Shown here piece by piece: positions 1 to 11,561 of a stretch of 64,000 bases of DNA. The translations under genes and the position numbers were made by a program. Numbering within the stretch: the stretch's first letter is position 1; each line of letters opens with the position of its first letter. The notes beneath the pieces were generated by a model. The model was not told the DNA's origin and searched no databases. It saw only the letters and a program-made list of their open reading frames with translations. The stretch is from Sisyra terminalis (taxonomy: Eukaryota > Arthropoda > Insecta > Neuroptera > Sisyridae). Location: contig OY292275.1 in the NCBI GenBank assembly GCA_958496175.1, positions 32,937,701-33,001,700 on the forward strand, written 5' to 3'.

Positions 1-282
1 GCAGAAGCTAGACTTCTAAAAAGTGTTCAACGCATAAACCGATTGGATGCACTCGAAAGCATAGAAATTGTTAAAAGAAAAGGGAAGGTACTAAATTGGG
101 AAAATGGTCCAATTCAATATTCGGCACTTTTCGGGTTGCTTACGAAGGATTCGGTGAAAGTAAAGAAATTTGGGAACACACCCCCCTCCATAACCACATC
201 GCAAAAAGAGAAAGGAACGACATATAAATTGAGGTCAATCCGTGATTATTTTGTGAATCATCACAAAGCAGTTACGGAGTGA
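1..282 (+). pseudogene. C-terminal end of a Penelope-like element ORF (partial, cut by window edge)
   Basis: An open frame enters from the window edge and stops at TGA 280-282, giving about 93 residues. The pattern LLKSVQRINRLDALESIEI, followed by a short linker and ENGPIQYSALFGLL, resembles the tail of the GIY-YIG endonuclease domain of Penelope-like retroelements, where a conserved Glu lies in an E-S/A-L/I-x-I helix. The preceding reverse transcriptase and most of the endonuclease would lie upstream of the window. A hammerhead-ribozyme-like motif starts 20 bp after the stop, and such motifs are known from the terminal repeats of this retroelement class. The visible part carries no stop or frameshift, so the copy may be fairly young. 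The assignment rests on pattern recognition only; another retroelement C-terminus is the main alternative. Confidence 0.55.
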
Positions 283-400
283 TCCAAACTACTTGATGAC
301 CACTGATGAAGATTGCTTGGCAATCGAAATACGTATCTGGGCAATACGTCATGAATTTTTTGTTTGAACTTCTGTTCAAGTTTATGTTAATAAATTGGAC
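255..400 (+). repeat. 3' end of the Penelope-like element, repeated inverted at 17400-17565
   Basis: The stretch around and after the hammerhead-like motif, including ACTACTTGATGAC before it and AATACGTCA plus TTGTTCAA-type sequence after it, recurs in reverse complement near 17400-17565. The shared stretch runs about 145 bp with moderate divergence, so at least two copies of this element end sit in the window. Confidence 0.6.
297..345 (+). ncRNA. Hammerhead-ribozyme-like motif of a Penelope-like element
   Basis: In order: core box CTGATGA (303-309), a perfect 6-bp stem II GATTGC/GCAATC (311-316, 320-325) with a 3-nt loop, core box GAAA (326-329), a minimal self-complementary stem III TACGTA (330-335), a TC cleavage dinucleotide (336-337), and TGG (338-340), which can pair with CCA just before the core to start stem I. 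The 10.1/11.1 pair is A-C, a mismatch that may weaken activity. Very short stem III helices are known from Penelope-type hammerheads, which are thought to work as dimers. The position directly behind the ORF end fits that family. Confidence 0.5.
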
Positions 401-499
401 TGCAATATATTTTATATATTGTATACACGAAATAAAGGAGTTACCCAATTTTAAGCAACGACAAATTGCACCGCTATTTAATTTCATCATTTATAGGTA

Positions 500-605
500 C
501 TAATCTTATATATAAATTGACTATCTTGCCGTCCGTGCGTTCAGACTATACGCATGCGCTCTGTTATCCCCACTTACGCATTCAAAACGTTGGTAGGGTT
601 AAGTT
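500..605 (+). repeat. Dispersed repeat, copy 1 (inverted copy near 29030-29140)
   Basis: The segment with TATATAAATTGACTATCTTG, CGCATGCGCT and TTATCCCCACTTACGCATTC recurs in reverse complement near 29030-29140 at roughly 85-90 percent identity by eye. It is CpG-richer than its surroundings. No coding capacity is seen. It may belong to a longer composite together with the neighbouring CRE-containing repeat at 640. Confidence 0.6.
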
Positions 606-639
606 GACACAGCGCCCGGCATTCAAACTTATTACTCTC

Positions 640-790
640 AATGATCTGTTTGTATCTCGGTTTCAATATGCGTACTGTGACGTCACATATCGCTTTCAGA
701 TTTATATTTGCTCATTGTAATTAAATATTTTTTTGCCAAAATACAAGCTTTTTTGACCAAAAATTGGTTTTGTTTGAATAACTAAAATAA
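640..790 (+). repeat. CRE-containing dispersed repeat, copy 1
   Basis: ATGATCTGTTTGTATCTCGG followed by GTACTGTGACGTCACAT and CAAAATACAAGCTTTTTT matches 32097-32250 (same strand) and, inverted, 26690-26830 and 27405-27545. The palindromic TGACGTCA (677-684) is a consensus cAMP-response-element octamer; whether it is used is unknown. Confidence 0.6.
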
Positions 791-2145
791 TAAATTGTAA
801 AAATGGAATAAACACAGTTACAGTAGTTATATTTTTGTCCATCAGATCGTCACTGACACTTGCCAATAGATAATATCAAACCTAATTATCACTAAAAAAT
901 TTCCTCAAAAAAATATGATGATATATCAAACCAATTAAACTCTTTTATTGCTGAACCCTTGACTTGTGTTTATTGCCTAACTGGAAGTTATATATCAACT
1001 GAGAACTTTTATTTTTATTAACTTTTAATACATTTTTTTAAAACGTTTGAAAATGGATTTAGAAAATAAGTTGAAGCAAATAATTTTCAATCAAACCAAT
1101 TTTTTAGTGGTAACGATGCAATAAATTTCAATTTTATATTTAAATGAAAACAAATTGCAAATATCTGTAATTGAATTTGAAGCTCTACTTTATTTATCAC
1201 ACAAACCTTACCATTGTAGCTACATAATAGTATTATGTAAAGCGTACAACACTTATGTTTATTATTGAACTCACGTGATCGTTTTATTGATTACCTATCA
1301 TTCATCTTAATGTAAAGAAATTATACCTATGTACTTCTGTGGTGTGAATAAAAAAAAATCTTTGCTTTCAAGTAAATTCATACTGATACGGAATAAAAAT
1401 CAATGGTAATTAATATGTACCAAAATTATTAACATTCAACTCAATGTAGGTACTTCAAGTCCAAAATAATCCACTATTTTTGTATGGAGGAAACTTATTT
1501 TGTAAATTTTCAAATCATTTCAACCCGTTTCTTTGGGATGGAATTAATGATTGGCAAAGAGGGATGTATTGCCAATGGATGTTAATATGTTAATAGAGGG
1601 AATCAATTACAAGGAAATATTTCTTCTCAGGTCCTTGTAAGGAAAAAAAAATTACTGGAAGGGTAACCGGGTTCGCAAATTTACGATACTCCGATATCTG
1701 ATGACTTCGAAAGTTAGCTAAAGGAAGGGTTTGTTGCCGGGTTTGCAGAATCACGATACTTTGATGCCGGATCTCTTGAAAAGTTATTATTGGAGTGGAT
1801 TCTGACCCTACAAGTTTGAAACAAGTTTATCTCAAGTTTGCGTTATTAAGAAAGCGAATCATTTTAAATTTTAAAGGTCTATATGTGCAAAAATATTAGA
1901 TGATTTAATCTCTTAATCTAAATGGATGGTAGTTAGTGCCGATGGTCTGGTTCGGTCTCACGATAAACTAATGTTAGACATTAGCTTACCCGTCTAATAT
2001 ATGGCACGTAAGCAGATTTTCTGCATTCGCAGATACCTAGAACATGATGGAATGAATTATGTTGACATGCAATTTGCAAGATCTCTAATTCGCCATTTTT
2101 GCAAATTGTATGAGTATAACCAAAGATACCTTCAAAAAAACTTCA
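791..2145. other. AT-rich intergenic DNA, no recognisable gene
   Basis: The stretch is AT-rich with short open frames only. A possible frame at 2001-2270 shows no recognisable domain but runs in the same frame as the jockey relic that follows, so its 3' part may belong to that element. Around 1660-1770 two related phrases (GGTAACCGGGTTCGCAAAT and GTTGCCGGGTTTGCAGAATC) form an imperfect local duplication. Confidence 0.4.
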
Positions 2146-2149
2146 TCAA

Positions 2150-2790
2150 GTCAAAATTGGAGAATACAAAATATACAAATTTAATATTAATTACTACGAT
2201 GCTGACAAGCGACAACAACCATCGTATGGCTTCAGCAATGCTCCAGAATACGCTGATTATGATCCAATAGTGGCTTGAAAGGTGGAAGATTGGTGTAAAC
2301 AAAACACAGTTCACTCAAATTACGTTTATAAACAGGAGAGACACTAAACAGGATAAACCACGTACTCAGTAAAAATGTTTAACTGGGAAGCACCGTCAGA
2401 AATTACTGATGATTCTTGGGCATCAACTCGTATCTGTTCTTGGACGCCATTTAATTATTGACAAACCCATCTTAAAGTCCTTTTGGACGCACGGCACTCT
2501 GGAACTCTGGAGAGTTACCGGCGATTGGAACACCAAAATTCTCTAGAAATTTCAATTCAAAATACTACGTTTATTCCGAATGCGCCATGGTACATTACGA
2601 ATCATGACATAAACAAGGATCTCGAGATGTTCACAGTTAGGTAGGAGATTACCAGATTCTACCAAAATTACCAAACTAATCTAGGCGACCATCCCACTTC
2701 TCAAATCTCATAGTCATTTGGCTGTCCCACTTTTCGATAACAGTGAGCAAGTGCCAAAATTGAAGCAGATCTTCTTCCTGAAGTTATCAT
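2150..2790 (+). pseudogene. Decayed jockey-type non-LTR retrotransposon, RT C-terminal part
   Basis: Reading the plus strand across several frames gives pieces in the order expected near the end of a jockey-clade ORF2: WLERWKIGVNKTQFTQITF (from 2271), a degraded LGxxLD-type segment near 2430, KPILKSFWTHGT near 2466, and APWYITNHDINKDLEMFTV (from 2582) continuing past an in-frame TAG to a YQTNLGDHPTS-like piece. The NAPWYITN..I..DL motif is characteristic of arthropod jockey elements. Frames change at least twice and stops interrupt, so it is inactive. The 5' part and a poly-A end are not recognisable. Confidence 0.75.
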
Positions 2791-2996
2791 TTCGATAATG
2801 ATGGATTAGGCGCATCTCAGTAAATGATGCGCTCTTTAACGCGTAAATCTAGCAGATTTGTTTACTTTTTAGAGACAGATTGCGAATTAAAAAGAGAAAT
2901 AAAAATATGAATTTTATCAAGATAATATAAATTTTAAATTCATTCATCTATATAACCAGGAAATAAACTTCGATTAATCTAATTTGTTAACATATA

Positions 2997-3478
2997 AGGG
3001 AAAGTAGTACGAGTATCTCTTGGGGTAAGATGTTTTTTTGCGATTGTGCTGAAACCACTAACACCATTTGGCTTATTTCACTGGTAAAACATAGCTCTAG
3101 ACCTCCTCCCCCTCAATCAAATCGTAGTGGAGGCGTGAGCAAATGTTGTTCTTGAGGCTTTCTATTATGTATTATGCTTAATTTAAGTCATTTAAGTATT
3201 TAGGCCACGTGAACATAGCCACGTGCTTGTAGATTATGTTAGCAAACTCTACCTGGTGGACCATCTCACCCATAGAGGTGCAAGATGATTTATATGTAAG
3301 GTTTTTAAAAAGAAATACTTTAATGAAATCTAAATATATTTCTGGCTTTGAGTGTTATGAAAGTTGGATAGATAGGTAAATATACTAGTAGTAATCGCCT
3401 TTATTTATGATTTATCTTGAAGAATATATATTTTACAGCGATTCCCGCTTAAGGGGATCATTTCGTACTACCTTCCCC
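2997..3478. mobile_element. TA-flanked MITE
   Basis: The left end AGGGAAAGTAGTACGA is matched inverted by the right end TCGTACTACCTTCCCC. Flanking TA dinucleotides at 2995-2996 and 3479-3480 are compatible with a Tc1/mariner-type target duplication. The 482-bp interior has no ORF. The termini are loosely related in style to those of the 12690-13582 element. Confidence 0.65.
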
Positions 3479-3480
3479 TA

Positions 3481-4635
3481 TCTTTTGTACTAATTCTGTC
3501 ATAGAATAGGTATTATTTTTGAATACTTTCAGAGCTCTTTGAGAATGTCTGGTAGTGGTATTAGGAGTATGGTATATAACTTGCTCATTACTTGGATAAT
3601 TTAAAACCATTAAACAGTTTTTTAATAGTTTTTCATTCTGGTATTTTAACTATATACCTACTATATAATAGATAATTTCACACACCCCTAAATTCATGTT
3701 AATACAATGAGTCCTACGAAAAAGTTAAAGTCTTAAAACTAGACTAGAATTAAAAGTACACTTTTTTATAATTGGAAGGCCATGGTCTGCATCTGAGACT
3801 AACTTGATGTTGCACTATGAAAAAAAAGCAATATCAAGTGATATATGCAATGAAAAGTAATATTTAGAAAATGCATTCAAAAAAATACTATTTTAGGTGT
3901 GTATTATTTAATAACGTAAATGTAATATCCTTCAACAGTATTATAAAAAGCTGTATAGATTTTATCTATAAAAATTAATGTTGTAAAAATAGTGGATATC
4001 AATTATCATGGAAAAACCATTAAAATATTTTTCCATTTGTTTTCTCTTTAAATTTTAATATGAACTTTTCATTTATTCATTTATTCATATTTCCATTTTC
4101 ATTTATTGTGATAAATTGCAGATACATAGTTCATTTTTTATAGCGACCTTATGGAGCATGAAGAGCAATTGCCAGTGTAATTGCTGTAAATAATTTTTCA
4201 ATGAATCGACAATTAAAATTGTGTAGGTTTACAGTAACATCTATTCATCCATTTTACCTTCCTACACTTCATTTAAATTCAAGAGGTTTCCCTATTTCTC
4301 ATTAAAAAAATTTCTTTACATTCCTCTGTTCTTAGATTTATACTTTGACAATAAAAGTTTTTTTTTAATATAATTGTTTTTATCCTGTTTTCAGATGGAA
4401 ATGGACATCGTATTTACCTTTCATGCCCACTTATAAACAGGAATGATCAACACTATTATTTGAATGAAGTCAGTTAATCAATTTATTAACGTAAAATTGT
4501 TAAACTATTTTAGATTTCAAAATAATCAAACACCACAAATTTAACTTTAAAGTATTGTGTTTAGATAATGGATATCATAATAAAGAAGGTTTAAAAGAAT
4601 ATTGCTTCTTTCATTCTTTATTTTTAATTATGATA
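3481..4635. other. AT-rich intergenic DNA
   Basis: No coding frame or RNA gene is recognised. Short redundant motifs such as a doubled CATTTATTCAT near 4071-4088 and a homopolymer T run near 4357 are the only notable structure. Confidence 0.3.
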
Positions 4636-4639
4636 AGAG

Positions 4640-5186
4640 TGTCAAAGGTAGCTTCAAAAAGTATCTAAATACTAAATAAGTTACTTTTCTCAAGAAAATA
4701 ACTTTGGGTATCTCTAGCTACTCTTAAAAAAAGGAAGTTAAATACTTATTTAAAGTTACACTTACGATAATTAAAAAGTTACTTTTATAGTTAATTTGCA
4801 TTTTATGTTTGTATTAAGTTTTGAACATAATAGGTAAAGTTCTTAGATTATCAGATAATGTATTTTTTTTTAAATTAAGAAAAAGGAAAGTATTTACGTC
4901 CTAATCACTGTAAACACAACCTACATTAAAACGATAAAAGATTAATGTAACAGGTATCAATTGAATCTTGTAGGACTAAACAAAATAAAATTGTGCACCT
5001 AATGTCTCGGTATTTCGGTATCTAAGATATTTTTTAAGTTACAAGATACAGTTCTTTTTAAAAAGTATCTAAGATATTAGTTACTTTTTGGTAAAAAATA
5101 AATTAACTAAGATACAATATCTTAGATAGTTCAAAGTAAGTAAGTTACTTTAAAATAACTAAGATACTTTTTTTCAGACAGCTCTG
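4640..5186. mobile_element. AT-rich hAT-type MITE, left end truncated
   Basis: The element consists largely of variants of AGATACTTTTTAAAAGTAAC in both orientations and can fold on itself. Its right end CAGACAGCTCTG (5175-5186) matches inverted the CAGAGCTGTCAG left end of the intact relative at 13708-14271. No matching left terminus is seen, so the 5' boundary is approximate. Confidence 0.6.
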
Positions 5187-6405
5187 CTAACCAGTATATA
5201 CTTTTTCTAAACTATGATTTAAATTTGAAAATATTTAAATTATGACAAAAGATATATTTATATTTCGGAAAAAAATACACATAAAATTTGAATGAAATGT
5301 AAATTTTAAATTAAAGCATTATACATTTCTCAATTCAAACAAATTTCAATAAGGTAATTTACCGTATGGAAATATTCCAGTATGAAGGATCGTAAATAGA
5401 AAATATAAGCTCACATTTCCATTATAGCAAATACCATTAGAAATTCAAGCAATCTTTTTCAATATTTTGATTAGAAAATTCCATTCATCAATTTTTATAG
5501 CTCACTTGGAAGGAATATTATTGGAATTTCTCAAATTCTACGGACTGACCTTAATGTCCATAATAAATGTTTATTCTACACACACACACACACCTACACT
5601 ATCATCATATTTTGATAATGAAAATATTGGCATTTTTCAAATCAATTTAAAAAATATTAAGTTCTTAAAATAATCTTGAGAACATATAAACTTTATTCAA
5701 TTTTTTTTGTACACGATTTAAATTGAAATATGGAGCTGGAAGTATTTGTTTTTTACTCTTGTATAGAGGGTACCGCACAGTGGCGCAGCTACAGAAAAGC
5801 AATGAAAAACACCACATTAGGGCCCACGGTTGTCGAGGTTCCCTTTTAATTCCCTTTTATATTGACGAAGTTTTGAAATAAAAGAGATATTTGTGGGGTT
5901 TGTTTCAACGGAAAGCCATTCTACAAAGGGAATCAAAGATCACATAATTTCTTTATATAAAAAAAAATGATTTAGGAATTGAAAATTGTGTTACGGGTAT
6001 GATAAAGCTAATGTGTTGAAATATATTCCAAAAAAAAAAAATTAGTCAAATGCTCAAAAACATAATTGTGGCAGGCACAATTTAAAAATCATCGTTAAAG
6101 ATATAGTAGAAGCATGTAAATAAATTGTATTTTTTTTATTATATAACAAAGGAACTTAATCCAACCTGATGTTCAACACGACTACTATCATTAGTAGCCA
6201 TCAAAGTTTTAATATTAATAATAAAGTATTAATGATATTACCAATATCATTAGATCTTTAACTCATAAATAAATTAACACATAAAAGGATAGAAATTATT
6301 TTCAAAGTACATATTAAAAATAAAATTGAAATTTTGAATTTAATTTTATAACTGGGATCATGCAATAAAATAAAAGTTGAACATTTAATATCAATAAAAT
6401 AGTAT
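5187..6405. other. Intergenic DNA with a (CA)n run and a solitary hAT-like end
   Basis: A short (CA)n run lies at 5579-5593. CAGTGGCGCAGCTAC at 5777-5791 resembles the CAGAGGCGTAGCTAC terminus of the MITE at 20119-20508, but no opposite end is found. A GC-richer patch follows (about 5812-5840). No gene is recognised. Confidence 0.4.
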
Positions 6406-6751
6406 TCGATTTCATGAAACATCTTAGATCCTTTATTTTTTGGTAAAGGATAATTATAGTATCTTCGATAAATTCTAAAAAGAACTGTATCTTGTAACTA
6501 ACAGTAATCTAAGTAACTTTAATAAGTACTGAAAAGTAACATAGATACTAAAAAAAAAACTAAAAATAAAGTATGCAGTAAGGAATATTTATATTGATCT
6601 CTTATATTATTCTTTTAACGCGTTTAAGTGTATTGTGTGCACAGGGAGTTAGATGTACCTACAACTTTTTTTTTATTTTGCATTTTTTACCTCATTTTGT
6701 TGTTAGTTTACCATTAGGTATGGAATTTATAATCTATTTTTTCACCTACTT

Positions 6752-7140
6752 CCCAGCACTTTATTGTGCTGAATTTTGCATACCTGCTTATTCTTGATGA
6801 CAATGCATGAATACGTTGTAAAATTCAAGATTCACTAAGTAGTTCTACTTTAATTAAGTATTTAACTTTAAATAAAATACCGGTTGCCTATTTTCAGGAG
6901 CACATATAAAAGTGAATCAATTTTAAGTGCTTTTTAAAGTTAGTATGTTTAGTGTAATTTATCGCGAAAATAATAGATAATATTAGCTTAAAGTAACTGT
7001 TCGTGAAATATTCCCAGCCAACACAATTGATAAATGGGAAAGTTAGCAATTGAATGAAATCGAAATGACAGTTGAAACAAACGATAATAATCAGTTAGTT
7101 CAAATTTGAAACAATGATTGATAAAATTGATATTGAAAAT
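6752..7140 (+). repeat. Dispersed repeat family A, copy 1
   Basis: The copy begins CCCAGCACTTTATTGTGCTG and ends near GATTGATAAAATTGATATTG. The same order of segments recurs at 18399-18790, with shorter copies at 21000-21115, 24315-24535, 32305-32460 and 62395-62640. Shared phrases include GACAGTTGAAAC, CAGTTAGTTCAAATTTGA and ACAATGATTGATAAA. It is non-coding, and divergence indicates an old family. Confidence 0.65.
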
Positions 7141-7180
7141 ATATTGAATGACAAAAAAGGAGATACAAAATATTAAAAAA

Positions 7181-7528
7181 GATTTTTAAAACCTCGCTTC
7201 TATTGGTAAAAGGCACTAAAAAAGGGAAAAAAAAATTTACAAACTGAATCTTCGTACCGATTGCATCATCGATATTAAGGCGATATTGGCCAATTAATTA
7301 GAATCGTGAGCTATCTAGCTGTGCATCAAAGCGAGGGGCATTTTATATTACCAAATTGTAAACAGAATTGCACCCCTCGCTTTGATGCACAACTAGATAG
7401 CTTACTATTCTCATTAATTGGCTAATATTGTCTTTATATCGATGCAATCGATACGAGGATTTAGTACATAAATTTATTTTTTACTTGTTTAGTGTATTTT
7501 ATCTTAAGAAGCGAGGTTTTTGAAATAT
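7181..7528. mobile_element. Foldback element with ~150-bp arms
   Basis: The left arm (about 7181-7340) and right arm (about 7370-7528) are inverted copies: AAAACCTCGCTTC against GAAGCGAGGTTTT at the ends, and GTGCATCAAAGCGAGGGG against CCCCTCGCTTTGATGCAC beside the loop. The loop is about 30 bp. The arms differ by scattered substitutions, so the hairpin is imperfect. No ORF is present. Confidence 0.8.
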
Positions 7529-7787
7529 TTTTTTTACTATTTTTTTTCTTAAACTAATAAAGAAAAGCATTACATTACATAATAATCTAATATCTTTACC
7601 TAATAAGTTACGAAATTTAGTACATGTATAGTATTCAAAGTAACTAAAAAAAATCTTTTAAAGTATCAAAGTGTTTAATTTCTTTTGTTCTAAAAGTAAG
7701 TAAATATCCAAAGTAACTTCGGATACTTTTTATAAAAGTAACTTATCTAGCATCTAGATACATTCAAAAAGTATCTTTGACTGTTAT

Positions 7788-8736
7788 GTAGGCTAATAGC
7801 CTGGTCCAAAAATACCTATTTTTTAAAAAGTATTAAGTCAAAAATATTATTTAGGATGACAAAAAAAAATTGTGCAATTCCGAGCCCTTAATTTTGATAC
7901 TAAGTAGTCTATCATCGCAATTTCCGATTTTTCATTCCTAAATCAATATTTTTTTCTCAGAACTTTTGAACAATCACATTGAAAAAAATAAGCAATGTAT
8001 ATTCTTGATGGAAATTAAATGTTTTACAAAACATATCTGAGTGTAAAGTTTTGTCCGACCAACCGTTTCCTTATAATCGAACCTTGAACATTGATTGGTT
8101 TATACTTTATACGATTTGATTTTTTAACTTGGGAATATTGTAACTAATGAACAAATTAATTTTAAGAGCAAATTTTTTATGTATTTTCGAAGGAGACTAA
8201 ACGCTCTACAAAAAAGGTTTTTGGATAAATTTACTTCTCTCAAAGTAATTTCAGGTCAAGTTTGAAGTTTGACCTTGGCTTTAGCCTTGAATAGTTTTAA
8301 GAAAGTAAATTGATCAAAAAATTTTACGAGTTTTTTTTTGTAAAAAAAATAATTTCCTTTAAGAATATGTAAACATTTTGCTCTAAATATTAATTTGTAC
8401 ACTAGTTGCAATATTCCAAAGTAAAAAAATTAAATCGTAAAAACAGATTAATGTTCAATGCTTGATTATGCGGAAACAGTTGGTCTGATGAAAATTTACA
8501 ATTGGACATTTTTTGTAAGTATTCAATTTCCTTCAAGAATACATTATGTTGTTTAATTCTTTCAATGAGATTGTTTAAAAGATTTGAGAAAAGAATGTGT
8601 TTGGGATTGAAAAATCAAAAATTGCAATAATAGACCTCCTAAAATCAAAACTAAGAGCTCAAAATTTCACAATATTTTTGATATATCTTTTAAAAAAAAG
8701 TATTAGACTTTTTTGATTCAACCTATTAACCTAGTA
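7788..8736. mobile_element. Large foldback element with long inverted arms
   Basis: Left arm 7788 to about 8180 and right arm about 8345-8736 are diverged inverted copies, for example CAACCGTTTCCTTATAATCG (8059) against GATTATGCGGAAACAGTTGG (8463), and TTGTGCAATTCCGAGCCC against GAGCTCAAAATTTCACAATA. The arms of nearly 390 bp surround a short AT-rich centre. No transposase frame is visible. Confidence 0.75.
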
Positions 8737-10505
8737 ACGTCATAAAAGCAGAATTTAAGTAGCTTTTGATACTCATTCTTAATCCTTATTTTTAACGACA
8801 AAAGCTTCAAGAGAGCAACGTACTCGAAGCTCCTCCTGTTGGGAGTTCAATATTGACTGTTTTGCAGTGAAAACGAACGCATTGCTTCATTTGATAATTA
8901 GATCAAAATGCATAGTTATTTTTGACTAATATTCATAAAGTGTGACACTGATAAACAATTATCGTTGAATTTAATTAATTAATCCTTGGTACTACATTAT
9001 TTAGTGGAAATCCTTGATTGCTCATGCGTTTTCGCTGGAAAGCTTTCACTATGACAATATTTTTTTAGCTTAATGTGTTTTTGTAGTGTTGTTATTTGTT
9101 GGCAACGTATTTACTTTTGATTTCAACAGTCCGTATGAACAAAAGCTTTGAAATTCACGTATTCGTACATAAACTTGATTAAACTTCATAAAAAAAAGAA
9201 ATGCATCCATTATTTTAACCTTTTCTTTTTAGTTAAATTAGGTGTATTATTTAAAATAAATATTTAGATAAAAAAAATAATTAAATAGCCTTTTTCATTT
9301 CTTTTTTAAATCTTGTGGGAATCTAATCAATATAAAGTGTATTTCATTAGGGAATAAAATTTTAAAGCTCGAATTTAATGGTACCTAATTGTAATTTGTA
9401 ATTAACGCATCACTATATCGATCAATTATCTTTTGTCATAAAGAAATTGAAAAATAAAAATTCAATTTCTCAAATTCTTTGTTTTGAATATGGAAAGATG
9501 GAATTAAAATTTAAAATTAGCAATAAAAGTGTTGTAAGGCTTGAAAATTCAATTAGTTATATAAAAATTTGAGCCTGAAATTGTAATGCAAAATTCCTTC
9601 CTTGGAAAATATTGTGTATTTGATAAGATGACGAGAATATGTAGGTCACAGGATTAGGTTTGTGAAAAAGTATATGTCAGTTGCAGGAATGATAAACACG
9701 TTAAGCAAAAATGTGTTTATCTTTTACGTATACTATGTTTACAAAATATCAATAACAAATTATTTATTTACACGTCCTCCTTCAAATTTCAAGGAAAGCT
9801 ATTAATGTGAAAATTTCTTGAAAAGAGTATCATTACATATTGTTTTACTTTTCACAGTACTTATGTGCAGACACTTCGGGTTTTATAGTTAACCTTTTTA
9901 AAAATTGAGAATAAAAAATGAGGAAACATAAATTTTTGCTTTTATTAAAAAAAAGAAAATATAAGAAATATAATGGGAATGGAAGTATACACTTACATTT
10001 AAAAGTAGAAAGATAAATGTGTACAATTTTAAAAACAATAGCTACCTACAGGAAGTTGTGTATGGTAGTTCACAGAAAGCTTTTAGAAAATAAAAACAGA
10101 CTTTTATATTGTATTACAATAGTAGTTTATTTTGTTAGTAAGTACAATACTGATTTTTTAATGGATAGAATTTCAATAGGCTAGATTTTATCAAAACGTC
10201 TGGTTTTGATACCCTTGATTTTGTGACCTTAACATTTTTCAAGCAAAGAGCTCGATGTTTTTATCACAGTTAACGGTAAAATTTTACATTAAGGGTTGAT
10301 TTGTGAGGTTTTTAACCCCATTAAACAGCTTTGACTCATAAACAAACCAACCACAACGTTCCGATTTTTTGTGGTGAATAAAACTGCAAACGAACAAGGA
10401 TAATAAGTTTGGTTTGGTTCTACGGATTTTTTTTCGTTTTCCTGAATTTCCGACCTTAGAAAACAAATCACCAATTTTTTTTCCCTCGTTTTGTAATTAT
10501 GTGTT
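8737..10505. other. AT-rich intergenic DNA, no gene recognised
   Basis: Only short frames without recognisable domains. A modestly more complex stretch at about 10290-10470 has two overlapping short minus-strand frames of 60 residues, but neither resembles a known protein. Confidence 0.3.
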
Positions 10506-10506
10506 T

Positions 10507-11201
10507 AAAGGGTTACATGGGTTTGATCGGGGAAAAGACGGTCTATTTTCAAAAAATTTTTCCCTATAAAAATAAAAATTTTATTTAATATTTTTACTAT
10601 CTTAAACATGCACAATTGACAAAGAATTTCTGAAATTTTTGATGAAAATAATTTAAAATTCCGTCATTGAGATGTCATTTCCGGTGACCCTTCGGAAAAA
10701 AGGTGTGTCCACGTTGACAGCAGAACTCATGATAGGATCATCCGAAGTGAAAAAAAATACATGTTTTAGTTAAGACCATAAACTAGAACTTGAACGAAGG
10801 AAAAAAAAGTTAAAATTGAATTTTTAACAGATCTTTTCACCAAACAATGCAAATTTTTAAATAATTGTAGTTGAAAAATAGTTCGTCTTCCAAGTCCTTG
10901 AGAATTGTATCCCAAAGACTTGTGTTAAATTTCATCAAAATCGGTTGAGTAGTTCTCAAAAAATCATGACAATCGACTTTAAAAACACAGTTTCGAGAAA
11001 AACGCGACAATAGACGAACAGCTCAACTGGTATACCTGCGATGCACTGAGTTTCCCAAGGCATCTTCAAGGTATTTTCGAAACTATTATTCGGATGGTCT
11101 TGGAAACTTAGACTTAGAAATGATCAAGAAATGTTGTAAAAATTAATAACACAATAAAAAAATCAATTTTTTGAATCCGTGAAACACATGTAACACCTTA
11201 A
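10507..11201. mobile_element. Non-autonomous TIR element
   Basis: The left end AAGGGTTACATGGGTTT is matched inverted at the right by AAACACATGTAACACCTT, giving imperfect terminal inverted repeats. The interior contains TTCATCAAAATCGGTTGAG, a phrase common inside arthropod non-autonomous DNA transposons. No transposase frame is present. The target duplication is unclear, so the superfamily is not assigned. Confidence 0.55.
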
Positions 11202-11501
11202 TCTATTTTAACCCCAATTTTCTAACGATTTTGTATATTTTTTTAACTACTTCCTCCTATATCATAGTTCTTAATTAAACTATGAATTATATCATGTATG
11301 TTGGTAAGAAAGGTCCACACTTAACTTACCTTCTATGATTGGACGCATTGTATTACAACTTTATTTACAACTGGATTATTACAACTGGCACAAATATCCT
11401 TAGTGCGATGGTACCTTTGGTTTCAACGCTGCAATTTATCTCATCAGTAAAATAGCTTCGTAAGTTTGGATCCCGAAATTAAGGTTTTTATTTTCTTTCG
11501 T

Positions 11502-11561
11502 TTTGCGTTACAAATCCCAGAAAAATTTGCTTAATAGACTTTTCAGGGTTTGTAACGCAAA
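11502..11561. other. Short perfect-stem hairpin
   Basis: TTTGCGTTACAAATCCC (11502 on) is followed about 26 bp later by GGGTTTGTAACGCAAA, a near-perfect inverted repeat of about 16 bp. It could be a decayed foldback remnant. There is no sign of a terminator role in a eukaryotic setting. Confidence 0.5.

Larger units (their letters stand above)
6410..7795. mobile_element. Remnant of the AGATAC/GTAACT-type MITE, interrupted by other repeats
   Basis: Both flanks (6410-6570 and 7600-7790) consist of the same AGATACTTTTTAAAAGTAAC-style sequence as 4640-5186 and 13708-14271. Between them lie a copy of the CAGCACTTTA dispersed repeat (6752-7140) and a foldback element (7181-7528), suggesting nested insertions. 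Termini are degraded. Confidence 0.45.

Noticed and set aside
2001..2270. 89-codon plus-strand frame as an independent gene
   Set aside because: No domain; its frame continues past the stop into the jockey relic, so it is at best part of that element.
11395..11455. Minus strand CTGATGAGATAAATTGCAGC followed by GTTGAAACC, resembling a third hammerhead core
   Set aside because: No usable stem II between the core boxes and no stem I pairing, so only the core words match; kept as repeat-like debris at most.
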